Assembly (NCBI GenBank): GCA_025201365.1
Contig: JAIXMF010000016.1
Coordinates: 470,122 to 534,121 of the forward strand
Reading direction: 5' to 3'
Source of the DNA: Syncephalis plumigaleata
Lineage: Eukaryota > Zoopagomycota > Zoopagomycetes > Zoopagales > Piptocephalidaceae
Length of the DNA: 64,000 nt
A program made the translations under genes and the position numbers. Under the pieces are notes generated by a model, which searched no databases, had not been told where the DNA came from, and saw only the letters and a program-made list of their open reading frames with translations. Below, piece after piece: positions 21,560-34,335 of the stretch. Position 1 is the first letter of the stretch, and each line of letters opens with the position of its first letter.

Positions 21560-23398
21560 GTTGATGTTGATTGGATAAGATGGAAAGGTGAGCTGACTAG
21601 AACGAGAGTAAAAAGTAGTGAGAATATAATAGAACGAGAATATAAGGCAGTGGTATATACGAGTAGTTGTAGTAGTAGCTAGAGTAGTAGCTAGAGTAGA
21701 ATAGAATAGAAAAGCGAGTATGAAGATGGCAAGTCGAGTGTGTCGAAATGTGCTCGATTTATAGCCGAGATGATAATGGCGGATATTCCTAGTGGGCATA
21801 ATACGATGGCACAGATCACAGTCAGACTATCTTCATACGATACTCTCCTCTGTACATGGATTGTACTCGGAATGATGGAACATCCATCAGACTGCACGTT
21901 TACCATGCCATCCATGTGGATATTGACCAGTAGATGCGCATTCGCTAGTGAATCATGTCTACTTCAATTGGTTTACGTTTGTCGATGACTGATAGCGACA
22001 TAGCCAAGCCTTTAATCTGCTGCTTGTTGGTAGTACACCAAGCAAGCCAGCACCAATTAGATAGTGGAGTACGCATCGGCATGTCTCTATCAACTACCAG
22101 TACATTCAATATGTACAGGAAAGCAAAGTAGCGGATGAACAGTACTAGTCTTTGGCATATGACTGCACCATTAGTTGTACGGGAATCAACTAGTAGCATT
22201 CGCGTAGTATTCCACTTCACATGGACGTACAACATACGTCTGCCGTATTCGCATACCAGTGCTATTGCTATTGGTGAATGCAACACTAACTTGTATTTGC
22301 CAATGGGCAATGTAGTTCGAATGCTCAGAGCTAAGCAATGTCAAGTTGATTCGTCATGTCCGCTCTTGCATGCTGATATCATTATTCTTGTTGTGGATCA
22401 ACCAACAACATTCATGTAGTATTCCTCTCACCGCATGGACGTACAACATATGCCTGCTGTATTTACATACTAATATCATTGTTATTGGTGAATGTCAGAC
22501 GACGTTGACTTGTCAATTGATCATCTCCAGACTAGAAGCTGTGCATATGGGACTATGCATACGAAAAGAGGCTTGGCAGTGCTTATGTTTATCCGTGATA
22601 TCGAACACCTGATAGGTTACAAATACCTGTTCCTATTAGTGCAATTATGTAGACATCAATCAAATGGCCAGAATATATCGTATCACCATTACCATTGATA
22701 GCTATCGGTATGTTCGGTGAATGATGCACGCGTACACTTGCATCAACTGGTATTGGTTGTTTGTATTGTACATCCAGATATATCGACTGCTTTGTATTGA
22801 TTGATTGTACGATGATATTATTGCAATAATTGTATTGATAGTTGTATACATGACTAGTGTATTATGGAATGAATAGTAGTAGTAGTGAGTGGAATAGTAT
22901 GTTTATTCGTACGTAGTCAATAGACGAGTGATCATTGACGGATACAATGGACAGACAACTACCAGATGACAAGTAGTATTGGTGTAGTAGTACACCGAGC
23001 AGATGAGTACCAATTAGATGGAGGAATACATGTCCAGCTTGTTTATGTCAATTGTCGAATGCAATCCGAATGCATGAAGCAATATCGACATGAGCTGTTC
23101 AAATTGATGGAACATGCTTGCATTGTCGCCTTTGCTTACAATGTATCATGTATCATTCCTCTCACTATATGAATGTACAACAGATGAATGGTTACAATTG
23201 AAGTAGACATGCATTAGGTGAGTGTCAAGATAGTTACTATCATTTAATCCCATTTAGATGCACACAATGCATATGAGTGTCGATTAAAGTGGAAATGTAA
23301 GGAAAGCTATCTATCTGTTTAATCATCATAGCAATTAGTACCTGTTAGATGAATGGTGAATGTTTGTCATGTAGTGTAACTGCATGGTCTGTCAATTG
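21560..23398. other. Intergenic region with degenerate repeats
   Basis: 21560-21730 is the pyrimidine-rich (minus strand) promoter of micro-exon gene 2. Within 22020-23235 several segments recur: around 22219 and 22435 (ATGGACGTACAACATA, 216 bp apart) with a weaker copy at about 23170; and 22027-22080 against 22987-23035 (GTAGTACACC...ACCAATTAGATGG). No gene is supported; the open frames here look accidental. Confidence 0.5.
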
Positions 23399-23550
23399 TC
23401 TGAATCTACACATCATCATCATTTCAGAATATTCCATCAATAATGACGCGTACACCTGTTGCAACCATCATGGCTGGTTATGTTCTATTGAAATGATTGT
23501 ATTGAGCACCATGTCTATGAGTATAGATTGACATATTTATTCAATAAAAA
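23399..23550 (-). repeat. Shared 3' tail segment, copy 2
   Basis: Match to 17932-18060, ending with the same TTGACATATTTATTCAATAAA motif. It lies just downstream (minus strand) of the small secreted gene at 23.6 kb. Confidence 0.75.
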
Positions 23551-23599
23551 GCTTAATATTCATGTAATAGGACCATTGCTTACTAGACCAGGGATGTAC

Positions 23600-23840
23600 T
23601 TAACAGTATATTATGAGCTTTGTATTTTCATCCACATATTGTACTGCTCCATTATGCGAGGATACCCGAACCAGCAGGGGTGATAGCATCCGTTTGTTGC
23701 TGTCCTCTTGCTGTCCTGGCATGGGACGGTCACCTCTTCCAAAAGGCACATCAAAAACATCATCTACAGGTGCCGCTTCTACCATAGCTAGACTAGCCAC
23801 AACAACAATAATAATAGAAAACAATAACAGTGAATCTCAT
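23600..23840 (-). CDS. Small secreted protein sharing the micro-exon gene tail
   Basis: The ATG at 23840 is followed by a T-run at 23816-23820 that seems one base short. With that base the N-terminus is a signal peptide (MRFTVIV, then FSIIIVVVASLAMVEA) with AAPVDD after the predicted cleavage site, similar in layout to VEASPVLD of micro-exon gene 2. The rest, about 55 residues, is polar with FGRGDRPMPGQQEDSNKR and a Cys at the end, and no family is recognised. It is uninterrupted: no mini-exon modules are present, although its downstream flank is the same as that of micro-exon gene 2. It may be an intron-poor relative, or a gene that only shares the flank. Confidence 0.5.
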
Positions 23841-23984
23841 ATTGATATTAGCCATAATAAAATATACAAAACAGAATACGAATCTAGTGTAGGTAGTAAC
23901 AAGTGTAAAAAGAGCAAGTGCTAAATTTCTTGATGTGCCCATTTCATCACTCGTAATGAAGCTTTCCTCGACAACTTCAACATT

Positions 23985-26120
23985 ATGGCCAATCCTTCCA
24001 TATTACCTATAAATGCCTCGTCTGGTATGCACCAGAGTGGCGCTGCACGTCAGATTAAGCTTGCTCCAGAGAGTGAATTACGTTTAGAAGTGGAATTCGG
24101 ATATCATTTAACGTTAAAGGTAACGATTATTGCTCTTTCAAATCTGCCCGTATAAAAGTACGCATTCTTTCGCTAAACTTACGCGTCTTTCTTTTTACAT
24201 AGATGACCGAAGGAGTAGCAGAGATATTTGGCTGCGAGCTCATGCTAGACAAAGAGTACGCTTTTCCGGTCAGAAGTTGGCTGTATTCACCTGGCAAGGA
24301 TGTACCATAGAACTTAGTGACATATCCTTTACGTACCAATCCATCATCCCTTCTGTTCACGTAGTCCACATCAATAGCTTTCTCTTAACTCACTATGATT
24401 GTCTATCGATTACTTACCGTCTGTAGGTGGTGCAGATTATGTGGCAGACGACACGCCAATGCCGATATTCCTTAATATACACGCATCGTTGGAGGAACGA
24501 CGCGTAGCAGCGGAATCGCAGAATACGCGTGGACCACGAGTACGTGCAAGCTTGCCATTCTTATTCCCTATACCATTGATGATTCATTAATGTAGCATCC
24601 GTCTCTCACACTCACACTAGGTGGTGCTTGTAGGTGCACCAGATTCGGGTAAGACATCATTAGCGAAGATACTGCTTAATTACGCAGTACGTCAAGGTCG
24701 TCAACCGATGTTTATTAGTATGGATACTGCCGATGTAAGAAGATATCTTATCATTATGAATAGTAATAGTAATAGTAATGATAATAGGGTGGAGCAGTAA
24801 TGCCTGGTGCAATATCAGCGGCAATGGTGGATCTACCGGTGTATCCGGAAGAGGAACTCGGTTCAATTGGCATCGACATGACAACGAGTGGTGGTAGTCG
24901 AACGCCGGTTGGCTATTATTACGGATATGACTCGCCACAAGAGAATCCGAAATTACTTCAGAAGCTGATTAGTAAGATGGCAACCACCATTGATGCACGA
25001 TTGAATGAAGATCAAGAAGGTAGTAATAGTAATAGCAGTGATAGAGATATGCTAATAATAACGTAATTGTGGTATAGCATTACATTCTGGAATGATTATC
25101 GACACGAATGGTTGCGTAGAACATAGTGAATTCGACCTTTTATTACATATAATTCAAGCATTCTCAGGTAATGATACTGCTATTCTTGTAGCATTACAAA
25201 TGGATCAACCTATGCTAATACAACTAATTAGCGGATATTGTACTTGTACTGGGACATGAACGATTACACAGCGATCTTACTCGATCATTATCGAATACGT
25301 CACAAGTAACTATATTGAAGTTAACAAAGCTAGGCGGTGTAAGTGGCTGACTATCTGATAACAATCATAACAACTAATGTGCTCATTTGTTAATTAGGTG
25401 GCACGACGTGATAAACCATTTCTACGTCAATCACAAATGCGTAGAATACGTGAATACTTTTACGGACATCCTGGACAATGTGAATTATCGCCATTCTCGT
25501 TAGTGATCAACTTTAACGATGTCAAAATATATCGAGTCGGTGAAGGTAATCATTTCGATTGTAAGCAAACACGCTCACTCATAGCTAGCTAACCTTTATC
25601 GATATTACAACATATATGTATATATACGCGCATTAGAGAATGTGGTACCCTCCTCTGCTTTACCATTGGGCGTCGATCGTATATCCTCCAGTGAACGTCT
25701 CATTCCCATTGAAGCGGGTGACATCTTGTTACATTCTATACTGGCCATTGTAGATGCCACGGGTGTGCACCGTTAACTGCAAACTCACATGCTGAACATA
25801 CAGCATCAGCGGTAGCAGCAGCAGTATCGGATACCCCTACTGCTACGACATCAGCTACATCGGAAGAAGAGGAGAAACTAGGCACGGCCAGTGTATTAGG
25901 ATTTGTCTACGTGTAAGTCATCATCATAACATACACACATTTATTTACTTGTATATATTTATTGATTGGATATTTTAATAACATGAATGACACTAATCTG
26001 ATGAATAGATCGGATGTGAATACAACCAAGCGTAAACTGACTGTATTAACGCCATCCGCATCACGCTTACCCAGTAATCGATTAGTGATGGGTGCATTTA
26101 AATGGGCAGAATCCGTTTAA
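23985..26120 (+). CDS. CLP1: CLP1 polynucleotide kinase-like mRNA cleavage factor
   Basis: Clp1 is a subunit of cleavage factor IA/II in pre-mRNA 3'-end formation; metazoan forms are RNA 5'-kinases. The N-terminal beta domain reads LRLEVEFGYHLTLK and EGVAEIFGCELMLDKEYAF, then LAVFTWQGCTIEL; the P-loop is VLVGAPDSGKTSLAKILLN; then QPMFISMDTADGGAVMPG, HIIQAFSADIVLVLGHERL and the C-terminal domain with FLRQSQMRRIREYFYG, FSLVINFNDVKIYRVGE and LGFVYVSDVN. Nine introns: 24120-24202, 24317-24426, 24540-24620, 24735-24787, 25020-25077, 25168-25231, 25339-25397, 25546-25636 and 25913-26008. Single bases are missing at about 24262 (T-run) and 25773. The stop lies 25 bp from the stop of the convergent MMS19 gene. 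Confidence 0.92.
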
Positions 26121-26145
26121 TTAGTATCACAATAAAGCTCGCTTC

Positions 26146-29100
26146 TTATTTAGCAGATAATGTAATCCTATAGCCATAATGATAATGATTAGGATACTTC
26201 ATAGATATATGATATTATTATACTTACCAGTGATGTCGACATAGTACTGCTTCTTTACGTACACTACGTTTGGGATCATCTACCGCGCGTGCTAATACAC
26301 GTAATACGCGTGGTTTTATCGGATGCAGCAGATGATAGCGAATATGAACGGGAATGAGTGCCAAGAATTGTAATGCCGAGATACGAATCATCTAATGATC
26401 AATGTCGATACTATCATGAATACATGCATTCTATTGTTTATTAGTGCTACTACTAGTACTCACCATGGTACTTTGACTAGTCTGATGGATCTCGCTTAGT
26501 AGTAATGCTTGATCAATTAGTGTGCCTATATGTTCAGCAACTAGGTGTGGTGCCTCCTTAACCATCAGTGAGAATACAGTAAGCGTAGACTGTTTCAATG
26601 ATGTATCCTCGGGTATCGATAATGACTGGATAAGTAAGGGCACAAGCTATATTGGAATAGAAAAGAGAGGACATGCAGTATTAGTTATACAATCGATCAT
26701 GATCATAGTAATAAATAGTAAAGAGTACCGGTGGTAGTGCGTCCAACATGATCTGTTTCGGTACATTACTTAATAGATGGGAGAGTGCCATCAGATAGTA
26801 CACTTTAATGTCTATATCATGATTACACTTTGTATTAGTGTGATAGTTCATGCAGACATGATGTGTCGCATTTACCTTCATTGGCATCGTTGAATCCTTG
26901 TGTGATCATGGGTAAAGCATACATGAAGAACTTTTGTCGATTCAATAACTGAATGATACGAATATATATATATATATTAGTATTATTTCTAAATGTCTAT
27001 ACTAGCTTACCTTTGTCGTCATGAATGAATGTGGATCCATCGGATGTGAAGTGGTGGTGGACATTTGATCTTTACGTGATGATGCCATAGTAATAGTGCT
27101 GAAGCCATGAGCCGCTTCCTTTGCCAGTTCTTTATCCGTAAAGCATTCAATAAGTAGTTGTGTCGTGTCACGCGCGAGAGGATGTGCCAATAAGGCGAGT
27201 GCTCTAGTTGACTAGATTACATCGTAGGTATTAGTATGATTGATGATAACTAGATAGAGCTGCCACTATGATTACTTACCCATATTAAGAATTGTAAAGC
27301 GGCTAGTCGACTGTTACAGATGATGTACGATGGTGTAATTGATCCTTGATAATGGTATACCACTCATTAAGCATACTCTCTCTTGTATCTGCATCTATAT
27401 TTACACACGTATGAATTAGTAAATCATTAGTGTATTCATTACAATGTTATTGAACATACTCATTTTGTTAATAATAGATGCAGACATTTGAGCCATAGCA
27501 TGACTGGCAATGCTGACGGTATGCTCATCACATCCAAATTGTAGTAGATCCAATAGGAATGCCACCATATCATTAATCGGTATAATAGTCTATTGCATGC
27601 ATTAGTAAATGTAATAATGATATGAATTAGTTCACTTACCTTCGGCCTACAATGATTTAGTATAGTTGCAAATAATGGCAGTGTATTTTGTTGAGGAATA
27701 GGTGCATTTCTCTATTGAATATTAATTGAGTAGCTGTTCAGATGATTACTACTACTTTTCTAATTACCTGTAATGGCGTGAATGGTATACTATCCTCCTT
27801 TGATGAGCATGATAAATGGGATAGATCACCTTGTGTATATAGTTTGATTGCTAATTCCACTGGTATTTGTTGTCTATGTCATAGGGTTATTAGTAATGAA
27901 TTGATGATTATGATTACTAATTCATTATCATCTTACTGATGCTCATTTAATTGTCGTATGCCTTCACCTAGTAGACGAGCAATTACTGTTATGATTTCAT
28001 TATTAATGAAAATGGAATGTATCTTATTAGTGGATAGGGTAGGTTCAATGGCTTTGGACCACAGGAATGTAAGCATTGTAGTGTAGAATGTAGGTGAGAT
28101 AACGATGGGTGACTGATCGGGTTGAGCGGTTGTCATCTCATCAGCTGCTTGATAGACACCTAGGATAGATTGCAATAGATGATGTAGAAGCCATTGATTG
28201 ATGGTGCCACCATTACTGTTGTTTGTATCGTTACTGGGTTGATCAGTGACTTGCGCAGTCTCTAAATGATCAATGATATCAAGCCATTGCAGTAGGACAT
28301 CTTCGAATAGTAGAGTGGTAACAGCACAGGCACTCATCACTTGTAGGGCTATTTGAATCTTGGATTGCACTAGGAAGGGGACATGTTCCATCGGTGTCAT
28401 TGTTGCGGCTAGATCGATCGCTTTGGATAGTTGCGAGATACATGGCGGGAATACGACATCTTTGACGACCATGGGACGTTGCATCGCATACTCGGCAAGC
28501 AATCCTACCGAATCAAGTCTAATGAGATCATTAGTGTTGTTGGCAATGTGACCATTAGCTAATCCACATACCGTAATTCACTTAGTTCCTCTTCAGGTGT
28601 ATTCAGCTGTTCTATAACCACATGAATAATCTGTTGCACCAATATGCCTGCCTATTATTCATGTAACATCATTGTTAATAACAGCAATGAGTCAACCTAT
28701 TGTATGCATAGTGAATTAGTCTACTCACCTCATTCGGCAATAGTAGACCGGATAGGAAAAGTAGTTGCCGTATTCCCTGCAAGCCTGTGCGGCGTAATTG
28801 ATCGTATTCGGCAGTCGATGTATAAGCAGTGCCAAACAACCGCATCATATCGTCCTTGTAGGGTAAGAGAGCGGTGGCAGGCATGATGTGTTGAGTAACT
28901 ATATAAATAAAGAGATATATGCATACAAGTCAGGCATGGTCCACAAGAATGCTTAGGCATACCACTTACTTTCATCGCTAATGTCTACAGGAACAATTTA
29001 CCGTAAACATCCGACCCGCTTCGAGGAATGCTTCGAGCAGCAATAGATAGGATCGTTTACGCGTTACCGGTTGATCAGCCGTGTTATACTTTATTAGAAT

Positions 29101-30872
29101 GGTAGGCATCAAGGCTTGACTAAGTCTCTCCAGTAGTAATGCTATAGGTGGACATGTTAGTACGATGCTAATGGGTTTATAGCGTGTTCTCATACCAGTT
29201 GCACCGCCTACAGATCGAATGATATCGCGATGGCACGATATTGCTGACTCTCATTGGTGGCAGAGGGTGCCTTGTCCAACTCTCGTTTAATGCAAGTGAG
29301 CACGGTATTTAAAAGTGTATCGAATGGCGTAGTGTTCGCGTCATCTAATTGACTCATTACCATGGCTATTGAACGTAGTGTGCTAAGAGCTGATTTTGTC
29401 ACACTATCATCGGCAGCAGCGAATATCTATAAGATTGATTAGTTCATTGACTATGTATACATGTATATTCAATAGTAATCACCTCAGATTGAACAAGTCT
29501 CCATAGTGTATCGAAATGCTCCATCAATAGAGTGACGCCATACACTGGAGCACAGTGGTTATGGTATCCAATGCATCTTTCTAATAAATAGCATTAGCTA
29601 ACTATATTGCTATTACTAGTGTTATTACCTTGGCACTACCCAGACTAGATGACAATTTCTCAGCAACATTGGTAGGGCCATAGAACCAAATAGCGGTGTA
29701 GCTGCCAGTGATTGTCTAGATGGATCAGATGATTCCTTATTAATATACTAGTAGTAGTAATAAACAATAATCAATGAGTAATTACCGTAGTGCCAATTTC
29801 AAATCATCTGCCGTAATGTTATATGGATCATGTGGTGGTGGACGGAATGTAATAGGAAAGTAACAGAAGAGTATCTCAAATAGATCCTATCATACTATTA
29901 TTAGTATTATAGAATAGTAATGATGAATAGTAATCCTTACTTCAACATGTTTCGTTACATCAAATTGTTGGATTAATCTTTGAGCAACTGAGAATGCTAA
30001 TAGCAAGTTGCGTGGATCCTTTTCACCATCCATTACTTGAATGAATCCACCCACTACATCTAGTGATGAAGTGGTTGTGTCAAGTACTATACCATCATCA
30101 TTGATGAGTTAGCACAATAATAATAATAAGCATGAATGAATAGATTGCATACCAGTAGCATGACTATTAATAAGCCATTCGATTAAACGGAACACAGTGT
30201 ATCGTGTAGTTTGCGAATATCGTTGTACATTCAATTGTAATACACTACAGTATCACATAATGGAATAATAAAGTTAATTAGAATTCATGTTATTTGATTC
30301 ATAACTTACGCTGTAGCAATCTGTACAATTTGTTCATTATCGATAATAGGCGAGAATCGTTCAAATACGAGTAGGCCATTTAGGATAGCCGGTACACATG
30401 GATCATCACTTGCCAGTCGATCGGTGTAGAATGCAACGAGTACGCGTACTATTCATTAATAGTCATGATACTAAGGATTAGTAGAATATCATCATATTGA
30501 GTTGATTATTCATTACCAATAGATGTGGTAACACGATGTGTATCGCACTTTTCTAGTATCACATTCAGTAGCTCGATACCTAGAGATTATCACGTCAATA
30601 CGAATAGAGTAGTTACATTAGACGAGACCGACATCATAGCTTACCCTGTATCCGTTCCTCTTTTTGCTCGCTAGTCAGTTGTGGTTGCAGTGCTTGCACC
30701 ACTTCCAGTATACTATTCTTCTCTTCGGTGTTTACCGCTAAACATATAATAAGTATAAGCTAGCACTAGTTTCGTCTCTATAACATAGTACTTTACCAAT
30801 AACGATATCCTCCACTGCTTCCGCTGTTCTACCCTGTAACCAGTAGGTAGATATTGCTTGTGCCACCGTCAT
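26146..30872 (-). CDS. MMS19: MMS19/Met18 cytosolic Fe-S assembly HEAT-repeat protein
   Basis: MMS19 is the HEAT-repeat adaptor of the CIA targeting complex, delivering Fe-S clusters to DNA polymerases, helicases and XPD. The N-terminus (MTVAQAISTYWLQGR) is followed by GIELLNVILEKCDTHRVTT, LVAFYTDRLASDDPCVPAIL and the family segment PPPHDPYNITADDLKLALR. Internal HEAT repeats include MLAEYAMQRPMVVKD and FTDKELAKEAAHGF. The C-terminus, IRISALQFLALIPVHIRYHL then RVLARAVDDPKRSVRKEAVL, is the strongly conserved last HEAT repeat. About 24 short introns occur; the final one splits W-ITLSAK. It is head-to-head with SNF5 and tail-to-tail with CLP1. Total length is near 1000 residues, as in the family. 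Confidence 0.88.
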
Positions 30873-31291
30873 TATACTAGACTATCGTTGTTACTATTGT
30901 TGAATCACTCCAGTAGCTATAAGCGTAGTAGTAGTAGTAATACAGACAGATAGTCTGTAATAATGAGAAAAGTGTAAGCTAACAGCAATAACAATAATGA
31001 CACGACAAATAAGTAAGTGAGAAGGTAAAGAAAAAAGTGTTCAATAATGTATTCATCACATCTCTAATTCATGAAGATGTGATGAAACAGATGAAGAAAT
31101 CATTAATGCGATCAATTTTCTTACTATCTAGTGTGCGTGATTCACACCTGTTCTCACTATACTATTACTATCGCTATCGTTCTGCCTACCTACATCACAT
31201 AGTCGTGTATTGATTAAGACAAAGAGTACACGTATCCTTGCTACTACTAGTGTTTATCGGGTAGGATCGCGTATGTTGATTATAGATTAGG
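30873..31291. promoter_or_regulatory. Shared promoter region of MMS19 and SNF5
   Basis: 419 bp between the start codons of two divergent genes, so it should drive both. AT-rich, with CTACTACTA/TAGTAG runs at both ends. No specific binding site is recognised. Confidence 0.45.
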
Positions 31292-34059
31292 ATGGCTAAT
31301 CAAATACCATCCATACCAGCTGGTATTCTACCTACTATGAATCCGAATATTGTAATGGGTAATCATGCTCGTTATATAAATAACATGGCAGTTCCACCAA
31401 ATAGTGGTATATATTCACAAGTCAATAATCCTACGGGTGGTGCAACACCGATACTGGCACCACCACCAGTAGCAGTGGCAGCGGCAGCACCTATACCTGT
31501 CAAGTCAGAAACCGAGACGAACATAATGGATATGTCTATACCAGCGCGAAAAGAACAAGTTGCTGAATATCGACGCAAGGAACGCGTCTATCGTACGGCC
31601 ATAGAACGACAGGCACATCGACAACACGAGCTATTCTCGTTGATACATCGCGATGCACAGTATCGAGCAGCTACGGGTGGCTGGTTTGGCACGGGTTATC
31701 GTGGCTACGGTAATGGCACGACAGGTGCACGATTCCACATATTAATACCGTCTAAGCGTAAACGACCTACACGTACGAAGGAGGTGCGATTGTAAGTGTA
31801 ATATCGAGCGTAGCTTCATCCTATCTGTTCTATAGTTTGACTAATATGAATGTTTGCGTGTGTATGTATATAGTACGCGACAGCAATTAGAGCAGCAGGC
31901 AGATTGTGAAAATGTACTTGTACCCATTCGATTGGATATCGAATCGGATGGACATAAGTTACGCGATGTATTTACGTGGAATCTAACAGGTGAGAACTAT
32001 TAAGATCAAGTAAGTAAGAAACTGTACTAATGATGTTGACTGTGGTAGAGTCGCTTATTACACCGGAACACTTTGCTGAAGTATTATGTAACGATCTAAA
32101 ATTACCCGCCACGTTTATTCAGTTGGCTGCAAAATCAATTCGTAGTCAGTTGGAGGATTTCAAACCATTTGCCACACGTGGATCATGGCTAGCCATTGAA
32201 GGTGATGATGGCGAGATGAACGAGGAATTACGCATTAATGTCAAGGTAGCGTATGAATGTTGAGACTACTACAACTATTAGTAGTTATTTGCTAAGATAC
32301 ATGTCATTCAGGTGGATATTAGTGAGATTACCACAAGTCGTATATTTGTCGATCAATTGGAATGGGATCTAACCAATGATGAAATGGCACCTGAAGCAGT
32401 AGCCACTAACTTGGCTGCAGAAATGTCATTATCGGGCGAGTACTGGTAGGTTCATTTTGTCAATAGATAAGTAATAGATGCTCATACTGCTGACAAATGA
32501 ATAGTACGGCGATTGCTCATTCCATACGGGAACAAGTGTACGTCTACGAAAAGACACTCTCATTACTGGGACATTCATCCGAGTCGAGTGCACTTGCCAA
32601 CGATGATGAGTTACGCTCCAACTTCTTGCCACCTGTTACTACGGCAAAACGACCGATCGTGCAATCCTATCCGATACTGAGCGAGTTGACCGATTTCGAG
32701 ATGGAGAAGATAGAACGGGATGCCGAACGAGATGTTAGGTAATTGAACTGCAATGACTATTAGCTTATCAATACACTTTACTTACATGTTGTGTCAATGT
32801 ATGATGAAAGGCGTAAACGACGACAAACGCGTAATCGTCGACATGTGGCACTGCCTGATCGCGAGCCAATGCGTACAAGTCGTACTACGGTGGCACAGCC
32901 TCGTGCCTCATCCGAATCGCCCGTACTTAGTGATGCACCATTAAGGGGTGCACGCACTGCTAAACTACGCGCGAAACAAGATATACAAGATTACACGCGT
33001 AATCATATGAATAGCCCTAGTCTTAGTGGCAACAACAGCAACGTAGTAAATGCCAACACGGGTAGCAATAGTTCGGGAAAGTTTACAGTATTCGATTTTC
33101 GTAATTCAACACCAGCATCTACATTTAGTGCGAACAATGCAGGTGCTACCAGTGCCAATAGTAATGCCAATCTACCACAAAGCCCAACACGACCAGGAGG
33201 AGGACAGGCATGCAAGGGTTGCGGCAATGCACTACAAGGAGCAATGTCGGTCAACACGCAAACAGGACAACCTAGAGTAAGTAGTATACATATACATATA
33301 TATATTAGCAATACTAATAATAACAATGACGATGATGATATACAATAGATCATGTGTAATCATTGTGGTAAGTCATCGATGAATCTATTCGTGTATTATT
33401 GTATAGAATAGCTCATTATATTAAATTGCATGTAGGATCATTACAGCCCACGGCTAGTCTACCCTTAACACCGACGCGTGTATCTATACCGAGTGCATCA
33501 CCATTAACTGGTGGTAAGGCAAGCGGTATTAGTAATATGAATCCAGCACTAGTTGGCACCTTACCATCTGCACGATCCGTGCAGAGTAATAGTAATAGCA
33601 ATCAATTCACGATGAATCCAATTCAATTGAATCAACCAACGACTACACAACTTACAATGTCATCCTCCAATAATGGGATAAACAACAGTGGTAATGCTAA
33701 TGCTGCATCAGTTACTGCTACTGCTGCTTCTGCTGCTGCTAGTGCACCACTAGTAGACCAGTGCCATCTAATGTAAGTGATATACCATAGGTAAATGAGT
33801 AGATAATCAATGTACTTACCCTTGTTTCACTTAGCAATGGCCAGCATGGTTAACACAAGGACTTGCTCGTATTGCTATGCAATATCCGGAAGATAGATTT
33901 GATGTCCTCTACGATACTACTGGTACAGGCATTCTCATACGATGTCAAGATTGTACGGGAAGTGTATATCCGATGAATCAACCCTCGCAATTCCCCGTAT
34001 TCGAGGGGCATTTGCGTAATCGTGGTCATCGTGCCATTGTTGAAATGAGATCCGGATGA
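31292..34059 (+). CDS. SNF5: SNF5/SFH1 subunit of SWI/SNF-type remodeler
   Basis: The core chromatin-remodeling subunit shows both SNF5 repeats: [20 protein letters not shown]...[16 protein letters not shown] with [16 protein letters not shown], and [20 protein letters not shown] with [18 protein letters not shown], then [16 protein letters not shown]. Further on come a basic [17 protein letters not shown] region, a GATA-like zinc finger (CKGCG...IMCNHCG) whose second CxxC sits on a 19-nt exon (33349-33367), a Ser/Asn/Ala-rich linker, and a terminal domain ([35 protein letters not shown]) found in fungal Snf5 proteins. Exons: 31292-31791, 31874-31989, 32049-32245, 32312-32445, 32505-32738, 32811-33276, 33349-33367, 33436-33772, 33835-34059. 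One base seems missing near 33756. It could be either the SNF5 or the SFH1 paralog. Confidence 0.9.
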
Positions 34060-34335
34060 TGATAGAAGATGGAAGAAGAATGAACATATTTTATATTCAT
34101 TTTATGTTATATGTATCTATCTATAAATATAATACAGATTAATTGATTCGCTAATTGATCATAATGAAATGGAAATGTGTTTATTGTAAAGAAAGAAAAG
34201 AGAGCGCTATGCAATTATGCTAACTGTATAGTAAATAGATGAGCTGCAAGCGGGTTGAGGCTAATGCATTACTACAAAATTGGTAGGTCGTTCTATAGCT
34301 ATGGATGATATCGTAATCCTTTATAGATTAGAAAG

